Assembly: GCF_006542685.1 (NCBI RefSeq)
Contig: NZ_AP019736.1
Location: 372,001-436,000 of the forward strand
Length of the DNA: 64,000 bases
Direction of reading: 5' to 3'
Origin: Alistipes dispar
Lineage (GTDB): Bacteria; Bacteroidota; Bacteroidia; Bacteroidales; Rikenellaceae
The notes under the pieces were generated by a model. It saw nothing but the letters and a program-made list of their open reading frames with translations, made no database searches and was not told the DNA's origin. Both the position numbers and the translations under genes were made by a program. Below are positions 44,736-53,593 of the stretch, piece after piece (within the stretch, counting starts at the first letter, position 1; every line of letters begins with the position of its first letter).

Positions 44736-45323
44736 TTACACCTTCAGAATACCCCCCCCCACGAATTTACTGAAATTCAACAACTTATTGCGATAGTATT
44801 CATACTGCTTCCGCCGTGCCTCCAGTTCCGCCTCCAGCTCCGCCTCCAGCTCCGTAAACTTATCGAGGATATTTACGATTTCGTTCTGAATCGCAAGAGG
44901 CGGAACGGGAATCTCAATGTTTTCAATAATCGCTCGCCCCAATCGTGGAATACTGGCTTTTCTAACTTGAGATCGAATAATGTTTTGTTGACTAAGCAAC
45001 ACAAAATAAAGAAACCTGCTTTGTAGATTATCTGGACACACAAAGAAAAAGCAATCATCAGCAGCCCAAAAGTCAACAGAACTATATCCTATTTCTCCAG
45101 CAGAACCAGCTCCTATGATAAAAGTTGTATTAGCTGAACAATTGTATTTATCATAGTAACCCATAGGAGTTAAACTATTTTGATAAACAGGATAACTTCC
45201 TATCGATTGTAATTGACTTTTAACAACGCGCACACCTCTCGTTATGGTAGTTGTATTTTTCAGCTTTTTGTATTCTACCCCATTCGGGCATAACTCCCGA
45301 ATCATCTCCTCGATATGGCTCAT
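44736..45323 (-). CDS. hsdS: HsdS N-terminal half (first target-recognition domain), truncated
   Basis: A 195-aa specificity half: MSHIEEMIRELCPNGVEYKK, one target-recognition domain, then the conserved helix (PPLAIQNEIVNILDKFTELE) and RRKQYEYYRNKLLNF. It stops 14 bp past the G9 tract. With one more G (or two fewer) the frame would run into the second half and give a full HsdS of about 408 residues. The start overlaps the RhuM stop by 4 bp. Confidence 0.9.
   Translation of the reverse strand: MSHIEEMIRELCPNGVEYKKLKNTTTITRGVRVVKSQLQSIGSYPVYQNSLTPMGYYDKYNCSANTTFIIGAGSAGEIGYSSVDFWAADDCFFFVCPDNLQSRFLYFVLLSQQNIIRSQVRKASIPRLGRAIIENIEIPVPPLAIQNEIVNILDKFTELEAELEAELEARRKQYEYYRNKLLNFSKFVGGGILKV
44752..44760. 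repeat. nine-base G tract (minus strand) at the HsdS half junction
   Basis: On the minus strand nine consecutive G follow FSKFV codons. With 9 G translation ends at 44736; with 10 or 7 G it continues into the second specificity domain. Homopolymers of this length slip readily during replication. The poly-G switch in Neisseria gonorrhoeae NgoAV hsdS is a known parallel. Confidence 0.85.
44818..44853. repeat. three 12-bp repeats in the HsdS spacer helix
   Basis: Three tandem units (GCCTCCAG[T/C]TCC on plus) encode ELEA three times in the helix between the two target domains. In EcoR124-type enzymes a change in the number of four-residue repeats here changes the spacing of the recognised sequence. 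Confidence 0.8.
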
Positions 45324-46384
45324 TGCTCACCTCCTTTCTCCTTGTCGGCTGCGCGCTCCTCCAGTTGCACGAAGCGGTCGAAATCGCTCGTATAGAGACG
45401 ATCCTGAACAATGCGATATTTCTCCCATTCGCTTTCGGCATGGGCTTTGGCCAGCTCTGCCGAGATGCGGCCGGCATTGGCAAGCACCTCCCGATCCATC
45501 AGCGACAAAAAGCCGTTCAGCCGTTTCTCCCAGTCCTCCATCGTCATGGGAATATGGCGCATGGCCTGTATCTCCGCCAGATCGAGATAGGCCGAAACAA
45601 TGCGGCCAAGCGTCTGCAACTCCTCTTCCGTGAGGTAGTTTTTGGCAACCTTCACGTCGTATTTGTGGATCTTGCCCGTCGGCGCACCCTCCCATGTCGT
45701 CAGCCCCATGTGCTCCTTGTCGGCATCGGCGCGCTGATAGATCAACTCCGCCGCCGTGTGCCCATGCACGCTGTAATGTATCTTGTTCTGTACCGCAGCG
45801 AAAAAGCGCTGAGTGGCCTTTGCCGTCGGATCGTAATCGATGGCCGTAGCGTAAATGTCCGTAATCTTCTGGTAAAAACGACGTTCCGACAGACGAATCT
45901 CTCGGATGCGCTCCAACTGCTTCTCGAAATAGTCTTTCGTAAGCACCGTACCGCCCCGTTTCAGCCGCTCATCGTCCATCACCCATCCCTGTATGGTATA
46001 GTCCTTGACAACCGCATTCGCCCACTTGCGAAACTGTACGGCACGCTCGTTATTGACCTTGAAGCCTATGGAGATAATCATCTGGAGACTATAATGTTTC
46101 ACTTCGCGGCTGACCTCACGGCTGCCTTCGGTTTGAACTATCCGGAAATTCCGGACAGTTGCCGCCTCGGACAATTCGTTGTCGGCGTAAATCTTCCGGA
46201 TATGTTCGTTGATGGTGCGTACATCCACGCCATACAGCTCCGCCATCATACGCTGGGTCAGCCAAATGTTTTCATCCTCATACCGAAGTTCCACACGGGA
46301 AGGATTTTCGCCCGTAGCCGCTACGAAGATCAGGTATTCGGCGGCCGAACTGCGAATCGTTATCTCTTTATTGTTCATACTCAA
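45320..46384 (-). CDS. rhuM: RhuM-family protein
   Basis: A 354-aa protein of the RhuM (virulence RhuM) family, often found within type I restriction operons. An N-terminal winged-HTH-like domain (NIWLTQRMMAELYGVDVRTI, EHIRKIYADNELS) is followed by a Fic/DOC-neighbour type domain with HYSVHGHTAAELIYQRAD. The role is unknown. It lies between hsdM and hsdS with 4-7 bp spacing, so it is co-expressed. Met at 46378 is an alternative start. Confidence 0.9.
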   Translation of the reverse strand: MSMNNKEITIRSSAAEYLIFVAATGENPSRVELRYEDENIWLTQRMMAELYGVDVRTINEHIRKIYADNELSEAATVRNFRIVQTEGSREVSREVKHYSLQMIISIGFKVNNERAVQFRKWANAVVKDYTIQGWVMDDERLKRGGTVLTKDYFEKQLERIREIRLSERRFYQKITDIYATAIDYDPTAKATQRFFAAVQNKIHYSVHGHTAAELIYQRADADKEHMGLTTWEGAPTGKIHKYDVKVAKNYLTEEELQTLGRIVSAYLDLAEIQAMRHIPMTMEDWEKRLNGFLSLMDREVLANAGRISAELAKAHAESEWEKYRIVQDRLYTSDFDRFVQLEERAADKEKGGEQ

Positions 46385-46391
46385 TCCTTTC

Positions 46392-47939
46392 TTACAAAGT
46401 GGCTACAATTGCATCGATTGCCGTGCGCAGCACGTTTTGGCGGGCGACGATTTCGGCAATCCGCTTGTTCAACTCGTCAATATCCACCTCCTCGCGCGTG
46501 TCGGGCTGTTCGACGTATGACGAAACCGATATGTTGTAATCGTTCTCGGCAATCTTGCCGTTTTCGACCAGACGGGCGAAATGCGCATCGTCCTTGCGGG
46601 CGACGAACGCATCGAGAATCCGCGCGATATTCGCGGCGGAGAGTTTGTTCTTGTTGCCCTCGTGGATAAACTCGCCCGAGGCATCGATAAAGAGCGTCGC
46701 GTTATCCTTTTTGCTCTTTTTCAGTACGATGATGCAGGTAGCGATGCCGACCCCGAAAAAGAGATTAGCGGGCAGTTGGATAACGGTGTCGATATAGTTG
46801 TTGTCGATCAGGTATTTGCGGATTTTCTGCTCCGCACCGCCACGATAAAGCACGCCCGGGAACTCGACGATTGCCGCCGTGCCGTTGGTCGCCAGCCACG
46901 AAAGCATGTGCATCGTAAAGGCGAGGTCGGCCTTGCTTTTAGGTGCAAGGATACCGGCAGGCGAAAACCGGGGATCGTTTATCAAGAGCGGATTTTCATC
47001 GCCCGCCCACTTGATCGAGTACGGCGGATTGGAGACGATGCACTCGAACGGCTCGTCGTCCCAGTGTTTCGGTGCCAGCAGCGTATCGCCCAGCGCGATG
47101 TCGAACTTTTCGTAGTTGATGTCGTGCAGGAACATGTTGATGCGGCAGAGGTTGTAGGTGGTGATGTTGATCTCTTGCCCGTAAAATCCCTGACGTACGT
47201 TCTCCTTGCCCAGCACTTTGGCGAATTTCAGCAACAGCGAACCGCTGCCGCAGGCCGGATCATACACTTTGTTCACCTGTTTTTTGCCGACGAGCGTAAT
47301 ACGGGCAAGAAGCTCGGAAACCTCCTGCGGCGTGAAGAATTCGCCACCCGATTTTCCCGCATTGCTGGCATACATCGTCATCAGGAACTCGTAGGCATCG
47401 CCGAAGGTGTCGATTTGGTTGTCGGCAAGGTTGCCGAACTTCATGTCGCCGATTTTATCGAGAATCTTCACCAACGTCTCGTTGCGCTTCTGCACCGTCG
47501 CTCCGAGTTTGTTGCTGTTCACGTCGATGTCGGCGAACAGGCCTTTCATATCCTCCTCGCTCGCCGCGCCCTTGGCCGAGTTCTCGATCGCGTGGAAAAT
47601 ATTGCTCAACGTTTCGTTCAGGTTGGGATCTGCCGCTGCCCGCCTGCGCACATTGCCGAAAAGCTGCGACGGGAGGATATAGAATCCCCGCTCCTGCACG
47701 GTTACCTCGCGCCCGAATTCGGCCTGCTCGTCCGAGCACGCGGCATAATCGAAGTCGGCGTTTCCCGCACGCCGTTCCTCCGCATTGATGAAGGCAGTGA
47801 TGTTCTCGGAAATGAAGCGGTAGAACAACATTCCCAAGACGTAGTTTTTGAAGTCCCAGCCATCGACACTGCCCCGCAGGTCGTTGGCTATCTGCCAGAT
47901 CGTGCGGTGGAGTTCCGCGCGCTCCTGTTCTTTTGCCAT
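46392..47939 (-). CDS. hsdM: type I restriction-modification DNA methyltransferase subunit M
   Basis: A 515-aa N6-adenine methyltransferase. The N-terminal helical domain (HRTIWQIANDLRGSVDGWDF) is followed by motif I DPACGSGSLLLKF and motif IV CIVSNPPYSIKW. It modifies the target set by HsdS and protects the host. The start is 3 bp after the HTH gene's stop. If HsdS is off because of the G tract, modification will change or stop, together with restriction. Confidence 0.95.
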   Translation of the reverse strand: MAKEQERAELHRTIWQIANDLRGSVDGWDFKNYVLGMLFYRFISENITAFINAEERRAGNADFDYAACSDEQAEFGREVTVQERGFYILPSQLFGNVRRRAAADPNLNETLSNIFHAIENSAKGAASEEDMKGLFADIDVNSNKLGATVQKRNETLVKILDKIGDMKFGNLADNQIDTFGDAYEFLMTMYASNAGKSGGEFFTPQEVSELLARITLVGKKQVNKVYDPACGSGSLLLKFAKVLGKENVRQGFYGQEINITTYNLCRINMFLHDINYEKFDIALGDTLLAPKHWDDEPFECIVSNPPYSIKWAGDENPLLINDPRFSPAGILAPKSKADLAFTMHMLSWLATNGTAAIVEFPGVLYRGGAEQKIRKYLIDNNYIDTVIQLPANLFFGVGIATCIIVLKKSKKDNATLFIDASGEFIHEGNKNKLSAANIARILDAFVARKDDAHFARLVENGKIAENDYNISVSSYVEQPDTREEVDIDELNKRIAEIVARQNVLRTAIDAIVATL

Positions 47940-47942
47940 ATG

Positions 47943-48149
47943 TTATTTGTTTATCAATTCCTTAATATCCACATCCAGCAGTTCGGCAATACGAATCACC
48001 GTATCCAGCTGCGGCTGCGACGAGTTGGAACACCACTTCGATACAGTCGAAGGGTCTTTGCCCAACTGCTCCGCCAGCCATTTGCCCGTTTTATTCTTCT
48101 CAGCAAGAATAATTTTCAATCGGTTTACCTCTTTCATCTCTATCTTCAA
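47943..48149 (-). CDS. XRE-type HTH regulator of the restriction operon
   Basis: A 68-aa Cro/CI-type DNA-binding protein (LAEKNKTGKWLAEQLGKDPS, TVSKWCSNSSQPQLDTVIRI). Small regulators like this control expression of restriction genes and delay restriction on entry to a new host. Either the Met at 48149 or the one at 48137 may be the start. First gene of the defence operon. Confidence 0.85.
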   Translation of the reverse strand: MKIEMKEVNRLKIILAEKNKTGKWLAEQLGKDPSTVSKWCSNSSQPQLDTVIRIAELLDVDIKELINK

Positions 48150-48162
48150 AACAGATTGCTAA

Positions 48163-48170
48163 CAAAGATA
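48163..48170 (-). promoter_or_regulatory. -7 element of the restriction operon
   Basis: Minus strand TATCTTTG, 13 bp upstream of the first possible start codon of the HTH gene. The -33 region is AT-rich without a perfect TTG at the usual distance, so autoregulation is plausible. Confidence 0.5.
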
Positions 48171-48489
48171 TTGAAAATAATTCAATCATTAAAATCTTTG
48201 ATAGAAGTTTTATCAGTCGTTGAGATATCTTATATTTTTATCGGATAGCTTTCGGCGGTTGGGACTGTTTTCTTGTATTGGACGGTTGCCAATGCCCTTT
48301 TGATTAGATTTCGCTTGTATGCCACGAAATTCATTTCGGGGGAGCCTAATTTCCGATGTCTATAAACCATGAGAATTAAAGAGAAGATATTTTCACTTAT
48401 TATCCTTATTTGCAGTTGTTTGCATTTTCTATCACGATTCTCTTCAATTCCGAAAAAATCCCATTTCAGACGGATTTTTGTTACCCATT
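48171..48489. other. gap between defence operon and mobilizable element
   Basis: About 320 bp with no coding frame. It should contain the left attachment site of the element starting at 48.5 kb, but I could not match a direct repeat to the right end by eye. Confidence 0.4.
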
Positions 48490-48523
48490 TTTGTTTCTTT
48501 TTCGACTAAAGAGACTATATTTG
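48490..48523 (+). promoter_or_regulatory. promoter of the first integrase gene
   Basis: TTG (48491-48493) and TATATTTG (48516-48523) are separated by 22 nt; the start codon is 29 bp downstream. This fits the Bacteroidetes consensus with slightly long spacing. Confidence 0.55.
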
Positions 48524-48552
48524 CAGTGTGATTTCAAGATGCGAACGCACTT

Positions 48553-49728
48553 ATGACGGACAGGAGTAACAAAGATAGCAAAAAATCGCCAGTCAAGATA
48601 AGGTTCAAGGCGATGAAAGACGGCCGCAGATCCATTTATCTGGACTGCTACCGTAACGGCCATCGCAGCTATGAATACCTCAAACTGTATCTTGTGCCGG
48701 AGACCGACGACAAATCATTGCGCCTGAATGAAGCCGCGATGCGGAAAGCCGAGACCGCATGCAGGAAGAAATTGCGGGAATTGAAAAAGTTACCGGCCGA
48801 GAACAGACGGCTTATGGATACGCAAGGCTATATCTCTAATAAGGGCATATCCATACTGGAGTGGCTTTCCCGTTTTAAGGAGATACAGCGTAGCCGTGGT
48901 GTACATGATATTCATGCTATAGATCGGGTATGTGCTATCCTGTCCAAAATGAACTGCGGTGACACAAAGGTAAATGAAATCGGCAAGGACTTTTGCATTG
49001 CCTTTGTGGAATATCTGAAGACCGGATATAAAACAGCCAAAGGAGAAAACCTTAAGCCAAAGACTGCATTTAACCGCCAGTGCACATTCGTGACAGCTCT
49101 TAATGTTGCCGTGCGGGAAGGAATCATCCCCACCAATCCCATGAACCTACTCTCACATCACGAAAGGGCAAAAGCGAGCAAAGGGAAAAGAGACTATCTG
49201 ACCATAGACGAAGTGAAGCGACTGATTGCGACACCTTGTAAAAACAATATGGTCAAGAACGCATATCTCTTTGCCTGCAACTGTGGTTTGCGGCTCGGCG
49301 ATGTCCGTAAATTAAAATGGGGTGACATAACGCAGGACAACGGCAGATGGATACTGTCCGTCATCATGAACAAGAGCGAAAAGCCAATACATATACCGCT
49401 CGGCGTGCAGGCAAGAAGATGGATGCCCGGATGTGAAGACAGCGGGAAACACGATGCCGGCAGCCTTGTCTTCGAGCATCTGCCCGGAGACTCCCACATC
49501 AATGACATCCTGAAAATATGGGCTGCCGATGCTGGAATAACCAAATCGGTGACCTATCACACAAGCCGACACACCTTCGCCACGATGCTGCTCACGCTCG
49601 GTGCAGACCTTTATACCGTTTCCAAACTTTTGGGCCATTCCCAGATAAAGAATACGCAGATTTATGCTGAAATCATCAACCGAAGGAAAGACGAGGCAGT
49701 CAATCTCATAGACAAAGTGTTTGATTAA
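48553..49728 (+). CDS. tyrosine recombinase/integrase 1
   Basis: A 391-aa arm-type site-specific recombinase. It has an arm-binding N-terminus (IRFKAMKDGRRSIYLDCYRN), a SAM-like core-binding domain, and a catalytic domain with Arg in CNCGLRLGDVRKL, His-x-x-Arg in YHTSRHTFATML, His in LLGHSQ and nucleophile Tyr in TQIYAEI. All catalytic residues are present. It is first of a tandem pair and probably integrates and excises the element. Confidence 0.95.
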   Translation: MTDRSNKDSKKSPVKIRFKAMKDGRRSIYLDCYRNGHRSYEYLKLYLVPETDDKSLRLNEAAMRKAETACRKKLRELKKLPAENRRLMDTQGYISNKGISILEWLSRFKEIQRSRGVHDIHAIDRVCAILSKMNCGDTKVNEIGKDFCIAFVEYLKTGYKTAKGENLKPKTAFNRQCTFVTALNVAVREGIIPTNPMNLLSHHERAKASKGKRDYLTIDEVKRLIATPCKNNMVKNAYLFACNCGLRLGDVRKLKWGDITQDNGRWILSVIMNKSEKPIHIPLGVQARRWMPGCEDSGKHDAGSLVFEHLPGDSHINDILKIWAADAGITKSVTYHTSRHTFATMLLTLGADLYTVSKLLGHSQIKNTQIYAEIINRRKDEAVNLIDKVFD

Positions 49729-49756
49729 GAATAAATCTTTTATAAATGACACCACT

Positions 49757-50914
49757 ATGGCAAAAGCAATAAAGACACCCAAACAGCCCAAGGAACCTGT
49801 CAGAGTCCGTTATAAGACACTCAGTGACGGGAGCCAGTCCGTCTATCTCGACATCTACCGTGACGGAAAAAGGCAGTATGAGTTCCTGAAACTGTATCTC
49901 ATCCCGGAGACGAATGCGGCAGCCAAGGCGCAGAATAAGGCCACGCTTGCTGCGGTTAACACCATAAAGTCGCAGCGCATCATCGAGTTGACCAATGGGG
50001 TGGCCGGGCTGAAGAACACCTCCCTGCGGTCGAAGATGCTGCTTCTCGACTGGATGCAGGCATACAAAGAGAGTCAGGAGAAAAAAGGAGTGCGAGGAAG
50101 TGGCAAACTGATATCCAACACGATGAATGTGCTGCGTGCCTTCAACGCAAAGGCGGCCATGCGGGACCTAAACCGCGACTTCTGCCTTGCCTTTATAGAC
50201 TTCCTGCGCAACATTTATGTAAGCCCGAACGGAAAGAAACTGTCGCAGTTCACCTGTGTTTCCTATTTCGGGTGCTTCCGGGGAGCGTTGAATACGGCAG
50301 TCCGAGAGGAAATCATTGCCGAGAATCCGGTAAACAGGCTTAACACGGACGAGAAAATCAAGATGCCGGAGAGCAAGCGGGAGTTCCTGACCATAGACGA
50401 GGTCAAGATTCTTATAGACACTCCGTGCAGACGGGAGGATGTCAAAGGAGCGTTCCTGTTCTCCTGCTACTGCGGCTTGCGAATCAGCGATGTACTGGCC
50501 CTGAAATGGAAAAATGTGGATAGTTCCGCTGAGCAGTGGCGCATCAATATCATCATGCAGAAAACCCGTCAGCCTCTTTATCTTCCCCTCTCCATGAACG
50601 CAAGGAAATGGATGCCGGAACGGAACGGAGCAGGAGATGAAGACCTTGTATTTCCCACATTGCCATGTGAGGACACTTGTAATATGCAGCTCAAACCGTG
50701 GGTCAAGGCTGCGGGCATAACCAAGCATGTAACCTATCATGTCAGCCGCCACACCTTTGCCACAATGTTGCTGACACTCGGTGCTGACCTTTATACTGTA
50801 TGCAAGCTACTCGGCCATTCGGATGTGAAGACCACCCAGATATACGCCAAAATCATCAACAAGAAAAAGGAAGATGCCATCAGCCTTATCGACATGGAGT
50901 TTGCCAATACCTGA
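49757..50914 (+). CDS. tyrosine recombinase/integrase 2
   Basis: A 385-aa paralogue of the preceding gene (VRYKTLSDGSQSVYLDIYRD at the N-terminus; CYCGLRISDVLALKW, YHVSRHTFATML, LLGHSD and TQIYAKI in the catalytic domain). All catalytic residues are kept. The start at 49757 (MAKAIKTPKQPK) matches the length of integrase 1. Two active recombinases in tandem suggest that both are needed for recombination at the two ends. Confidence 0.95.
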   Translation: MAKAIKTPKQPKEPVRVRYKTLSDGSQSVYLDIYRDGKRQYEFLKLYLIPETNAAAKAQNKATLAAVNTIKSQRIIELTNGVAGLKNTSLRSKMLLLDWMQAYKESQEKKGVRGSGKLISNTMNVLRAFNAKAAMRDLNRDFCLAFIDFLRNIYVSPNGKKLSQFTCVSYFGCFRGALNTAVREEIIAENPVNRLNTDEKIKMPESKREFLTIDEVKILIDTPCRREDVKGAFLFSCYCGLRISDVLALKWKNVDSSAEQWRINIIMQKTRQPLYLPLSMNARKWMPERNGAGDEDLVFPTLPCEDTCNMQLKPWVKAAGITKHVTYHVSRHTFATMLLTLGADLYTVCKLLGHSDVKTTQIYAKIINKKKEDAISLIDMEFANT

Positions 50915-50935
50915 ACGGATATAATAATGTAGAGT

Positions 50936-51604
50936 ATGAGAAGATTGCCAGATGATTTCAATGTGAACATCCTGCTGCCGGGAGCAGTGTGGCTACTCAT
51001 ATCTGTCCTTGCCGGACAGGTAGCGGTCGCACGGCTTGAGACGGATGCTATTACCGTCGTCATGTTCGTGGTAATCTCGCTCGTTATCTTCATTGTTCCG
51101 ATGGCTGTCTATATGGAGTATCGCAAGAAAATCGAGCAATTGTCGGAGCGCAAATCTAAAAAGGCTTCTTCACCGTCCGGCAGCGGTTCCTCTGGCAAGT
51201 CTCAATCGACCACAGAACCAGAGACAGCATGTCGGTTTTCCTTTCCACCGGATTTCCCGGATGCCCTGAAAGGAGACAGAACTATGATATTTATGGAAGC
51301 CTTGCGTCACGAAGGCTTTCTTGATGCAGAATACCGTCCGCATGATGGATGCAATGCCACACTGATGGCTTTCATCGCGGACAGCATAGCAGCAATCTGC
51401 AACATCAGCCGCCAGTGGAAAATTTTTGGCGACTATTGGCATCTGAACAATATGCGCCAGTTGTTGGATGTGAAGAACCGCAGGGGTTCCAAAGCCGACA
51501 AAGAGGATGTTATAATCTCCATTTTTAAGAAAGTGGCGGAAGCCGACGATAATATCCGCAATACCGATGCATATCGTAGTTGGGAGAGAAATATCAAAAT
51601 TTAA
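50936..51604 (+). CDS. hypothetical protein with N-terminal membrane helices
   Basis: A 222-aa protein. Two transmembrane helices near the start (LLPGAVWLLISVLAGQVAVA; AITVVMFVVISLVIFIVPMA), a Ser/Gly-rich linker, then a soluble domain of about 120 residues with no family I can name (FLDAEYRPHDGCNATLMAFI; HLNNMRQLLDVKNRRGSK). The last part resembles the C-terminal helix of regulators found in Bacteroides elements, but weakly. It begins 21 bp after integrase 2 and is probably in the same operon. Confidence 0.6.
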   Translation: MRRLPDDFNVNILLPGAVWLLISVLAGQVAVARLETDAITVVMFVVISLVIFIVPMAVYMEYRKKIEQLSERKSKKASSPSGSGSSGKSQSTTEPETACRFSFPPDFPDALKGDRTMIFMEALRHEGFLDAEYRPHDGCNATLMAFIADSIAAICNISRQWKIFGDYWHLNNMRQLLDVKNRRGSKADKEDVIISIFKKVAEADDNIRNTDAYRSWERNIKI

Positions 51605-51844
51605 CCGCTTTATCGTTTCAGGCGACTCATCTCGCTTAACATCTGTTTTTTCTATTCCCTGTTTTCGTCTGTTTGCTGTTGTTTTACAGCCGTGCTTTTA
51701 AAGTTTTCCACTTAGCTTTCCATCTGTTTTACAGTAGATTAACAGCCTTTGTCGTGTGATTTCCGATGGCTTACTTTGCACCGTCTTCCTTATCGGAACG
51801 ACGGCTTTCACAGCCTAAGAAATCACATCAAAAACGACAGAAAT

Positions 51845-52084
51845 ATGGAACAGACGAACCAATTAATCTCGACGGCCGAGGCCGCGAAATTTCTCGGAAT
51901 CAAAGTGAGTTATCTTCACAAGCTGATGATGCGACGCGTCATACCTTACTACAAGCCCAACGGCAAACTGTGCTTCTTTGACAAAGCCGAACTGGAGGCA
52001 TGGATGAAGAATGTACGCGTGGCATCGCAGGCGGAACTCGACCAACAGGCACAGAAGTACATCATCAACCGTTCGAAGCGGTAA
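51845..52084 (+). CDS. excisionase-like helix-turn-helix protein
   Basis: A 79-aa protein with a MerR-like/HTH_17 DNA-binding domain (LISTAEAAKFLGIKVSYLHK, PYYKPNGKLCFFDKAELEAW). Such proteins control excision or copy number in Bacteroidales elements. The start at 51845 (MEQTNQ) is the family's usual one. Four bases separate it from the next gene. Confidence 0.8.
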   Translation: MEQTNQLISTAEAAKFLGIKVSYLHKLMMRRVIPYYKPNGKLCFFDKAELEAWMKNVRVASQAELDQQAQKYIINRSKR

Positions 52085-52087
52085 GTC

Positions 52088-52816
52088 ATGGCGGGCATAT
52101 ACGACTACATTAACCAGTTTTGGGCAGAAGCGGAGCGCAGCCCTTTCAACCCTACGGAGGTAGCACTTTATCATTACCTCCTGTATGAGGCAAACCGCCT
52201 ACGCTGGAACATGCCGTTTGCCTGCCATACAGCCATCCTCTGCGTGCGGCTCTCGACCACCAAACAGAATATCAGCAAGGCACGGCAGCATCTCAAAGAA
52301 CGTGGGCTGATAGATTGTCAGGTTGGTACAGGAATCCACACCCCTGCGCTATATTCCTTGACCATACAGCCGTCCCGGCAGTTGCCGCATCAGATTACCC
52401 GACAGTTGACCCATGAGTTGACCGTACAGTTGCCCCATTCTAATATAAAAGATAAAGACGAAGATATTATCAACTCTCAACACGCGCGGGAAGATGGACA
52501 TAAATCACTGGATGAGCTTGAGTCACTCCTGCTTGCCGATACGGTTTGGCAGGACAAGATTATCGAAGTGCTGGCGAAAAGAGAAAACTGGATTATTGAC
52601 AGATACAGGCTACACGGGAATATCCGTGACTTCTTTGACGAGCAAAGAATCGGCGGAAACGCGCAGCGGGACGAGAGCGATTGCCGAAGCCATTTTTACC
52701 ATTGGATTATCAAACATCTGAATACAACCCGATATGGAACAAAACGGAAATCCCCAACTTATAGAGACTCTGATGTCACGGCTGTGTCAGCCGAGGACTA
52801 CGAAGGAGCGTTTTAG
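52088..52816 (+). CDS. replication-type protein with winged-HTH N-terminus
   Basis: A 242-aa protein. The N-terminal 100 residues (YDYINQFWAEAERSPFNPTE, LSTTKQNISKARQHLKERGL) form a winged helix like those in plasmid/transposon replication proteins of Bacteroides. A short repetitive stretch (SRQLPHQITRQLTHELTVQL) follows, then an acidic helical C-terminus. Its function in the element is inferred. The 3' end overlaps the next gene by 83 bp in another frame. Confidence 0.6.
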   Translation: MAGIYDYINQFWAEAERSPFNPTEVALYHYLLYEANRLRWNMPFACHTAILCVRLSTTKQNISKARQHLKERGLIDCQVGTGIHTPALYSLTIQPSRQLPHQITRQLTHELTVQLPHSNIKDKDEDIINSQHAREDGHKSLDELESLLLADTVWQDKIIEVLAKRENWIIDRYRLHGNIRDFFDEQRIGGNAQRDESDCRSHFYHWIIKHLNTTRYGTKRKSPTYRDSDVTAVSAEDYEGAF

Positions 52817-53396
52817 ACTGCCTTTCGATGAAGAGACGGCTGCGAAACTGCTTAAATGTGCCATCGCAGGCGAAGTGAGCCGTTTCGGAGGCACATTTCT
52901 TTATCCTGACGCGGTAGACTCACAAGTCAGGAACCTTGCTGCGAGCCTTACCTCCGGCAGAAGGTGCGGGGTGATGCTGTGCGGCTTGTGCGGCAACGGC
53001 AAGACCACCGTGATGAGGGCGTTCCAGAACCTGCTCAATGTAATCAGGATACCGGACAACTACCACAGGACTGTGTATGGTATGCCGATCGTGAATGCCG
53101 TTCATATTGCCCATCTGTGTCGGAACAGCTATACCGAGTTCCTGCGGCTGTGTGATATGGAGATGCTCGGCATCGATGACATGGGCATAGAGCCTGTGGA
53201 GGTGCAGGAGTTCGGCAACATGCACAGGCCGCTGACTGACCTGCTTGCAAGAAGATACGAGAACCGTGGCTTTTCGTTCATAACCACCAACCTCGTACCG
53301 CAGCAGATACGCAAGTTATACGGCGACAGGATTGCTGACAGGCTGAACGAGATGGTGGACAAGATTGTATTCGACAACCCTTCATTCAGAAAATAG
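52734..53396 (+). CDS. DnaC/IstB-like ATP-binding protein
   Basis: A 220-aa AAA+ ATPase. Walker A is GLCGNGKTTVMRAF and Walker B is EMLGIDDMGIEPVE, followed by FSFITTNLVPQQIRKLYGDR (sensor and arginine-finger region). It probably loads the replicative helicase at the element's origin. The start could also be Met at 52773; the earlier one is used because it gives a typical length. Confidence 0.8.
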   Translation: MEQNGNPQLIETLMSRLCQPRTTKERFRLPFDEETAAKLLKCAIAGEVSRFGGTFLYPDAVDSQVRNLAASLTSGRRCGVMLCGLCGNGKTTVMRAFQNLLNVIRIPDNYHRTVYGMPIVNAVHIAHLCRNSYTEFLRLCDMEMLGIDDMGIEPVEVQEFGNMHRPLTDLLARRYENRGFSFITTNLVPQQIRKLYGDRIADRLNEMVDKIVFDNPSFRK

Positions 53397-53532
53397 AGGG
53401 AAGAATAAAAGCTGACAGAAACAGGATGCAAAAAACATTTTCCTTTGTTCAATTATCCGGCACTCCACTGGCACCAGTCTGTTATGGCTGTGGCAAGCGG
53501 ACGGATGGATTGACATGGAGCGGTAGCGTTCA

Positions 53533-53593
53533 GTTGCGAGGTATGCCGAGGTATTACCGTCTTCGGACAGTAATACCACGACGCCCTCGCAAC
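53533..53593. other. candidate origin of transfer (nested inverted repeats)
   Basis: GTTGCGAGG (53533-53541) pairs with CCTCGCAAC (53585-53593) and encloses GGTATTAC (53550-53557) paired with GTAATACC (53570-53577). This nested stem lies in the 287-bp gap immediately upstream of the relaxosome and relaxase genes, where oriT sites normally are. No coding frame there is convincing. Confidence 0.5.

Noticed and set aside
46581..48248. 555-codon plus-strand open frame
   Set aside because: Antisense to hsdM and the HTH regulator; no motif.
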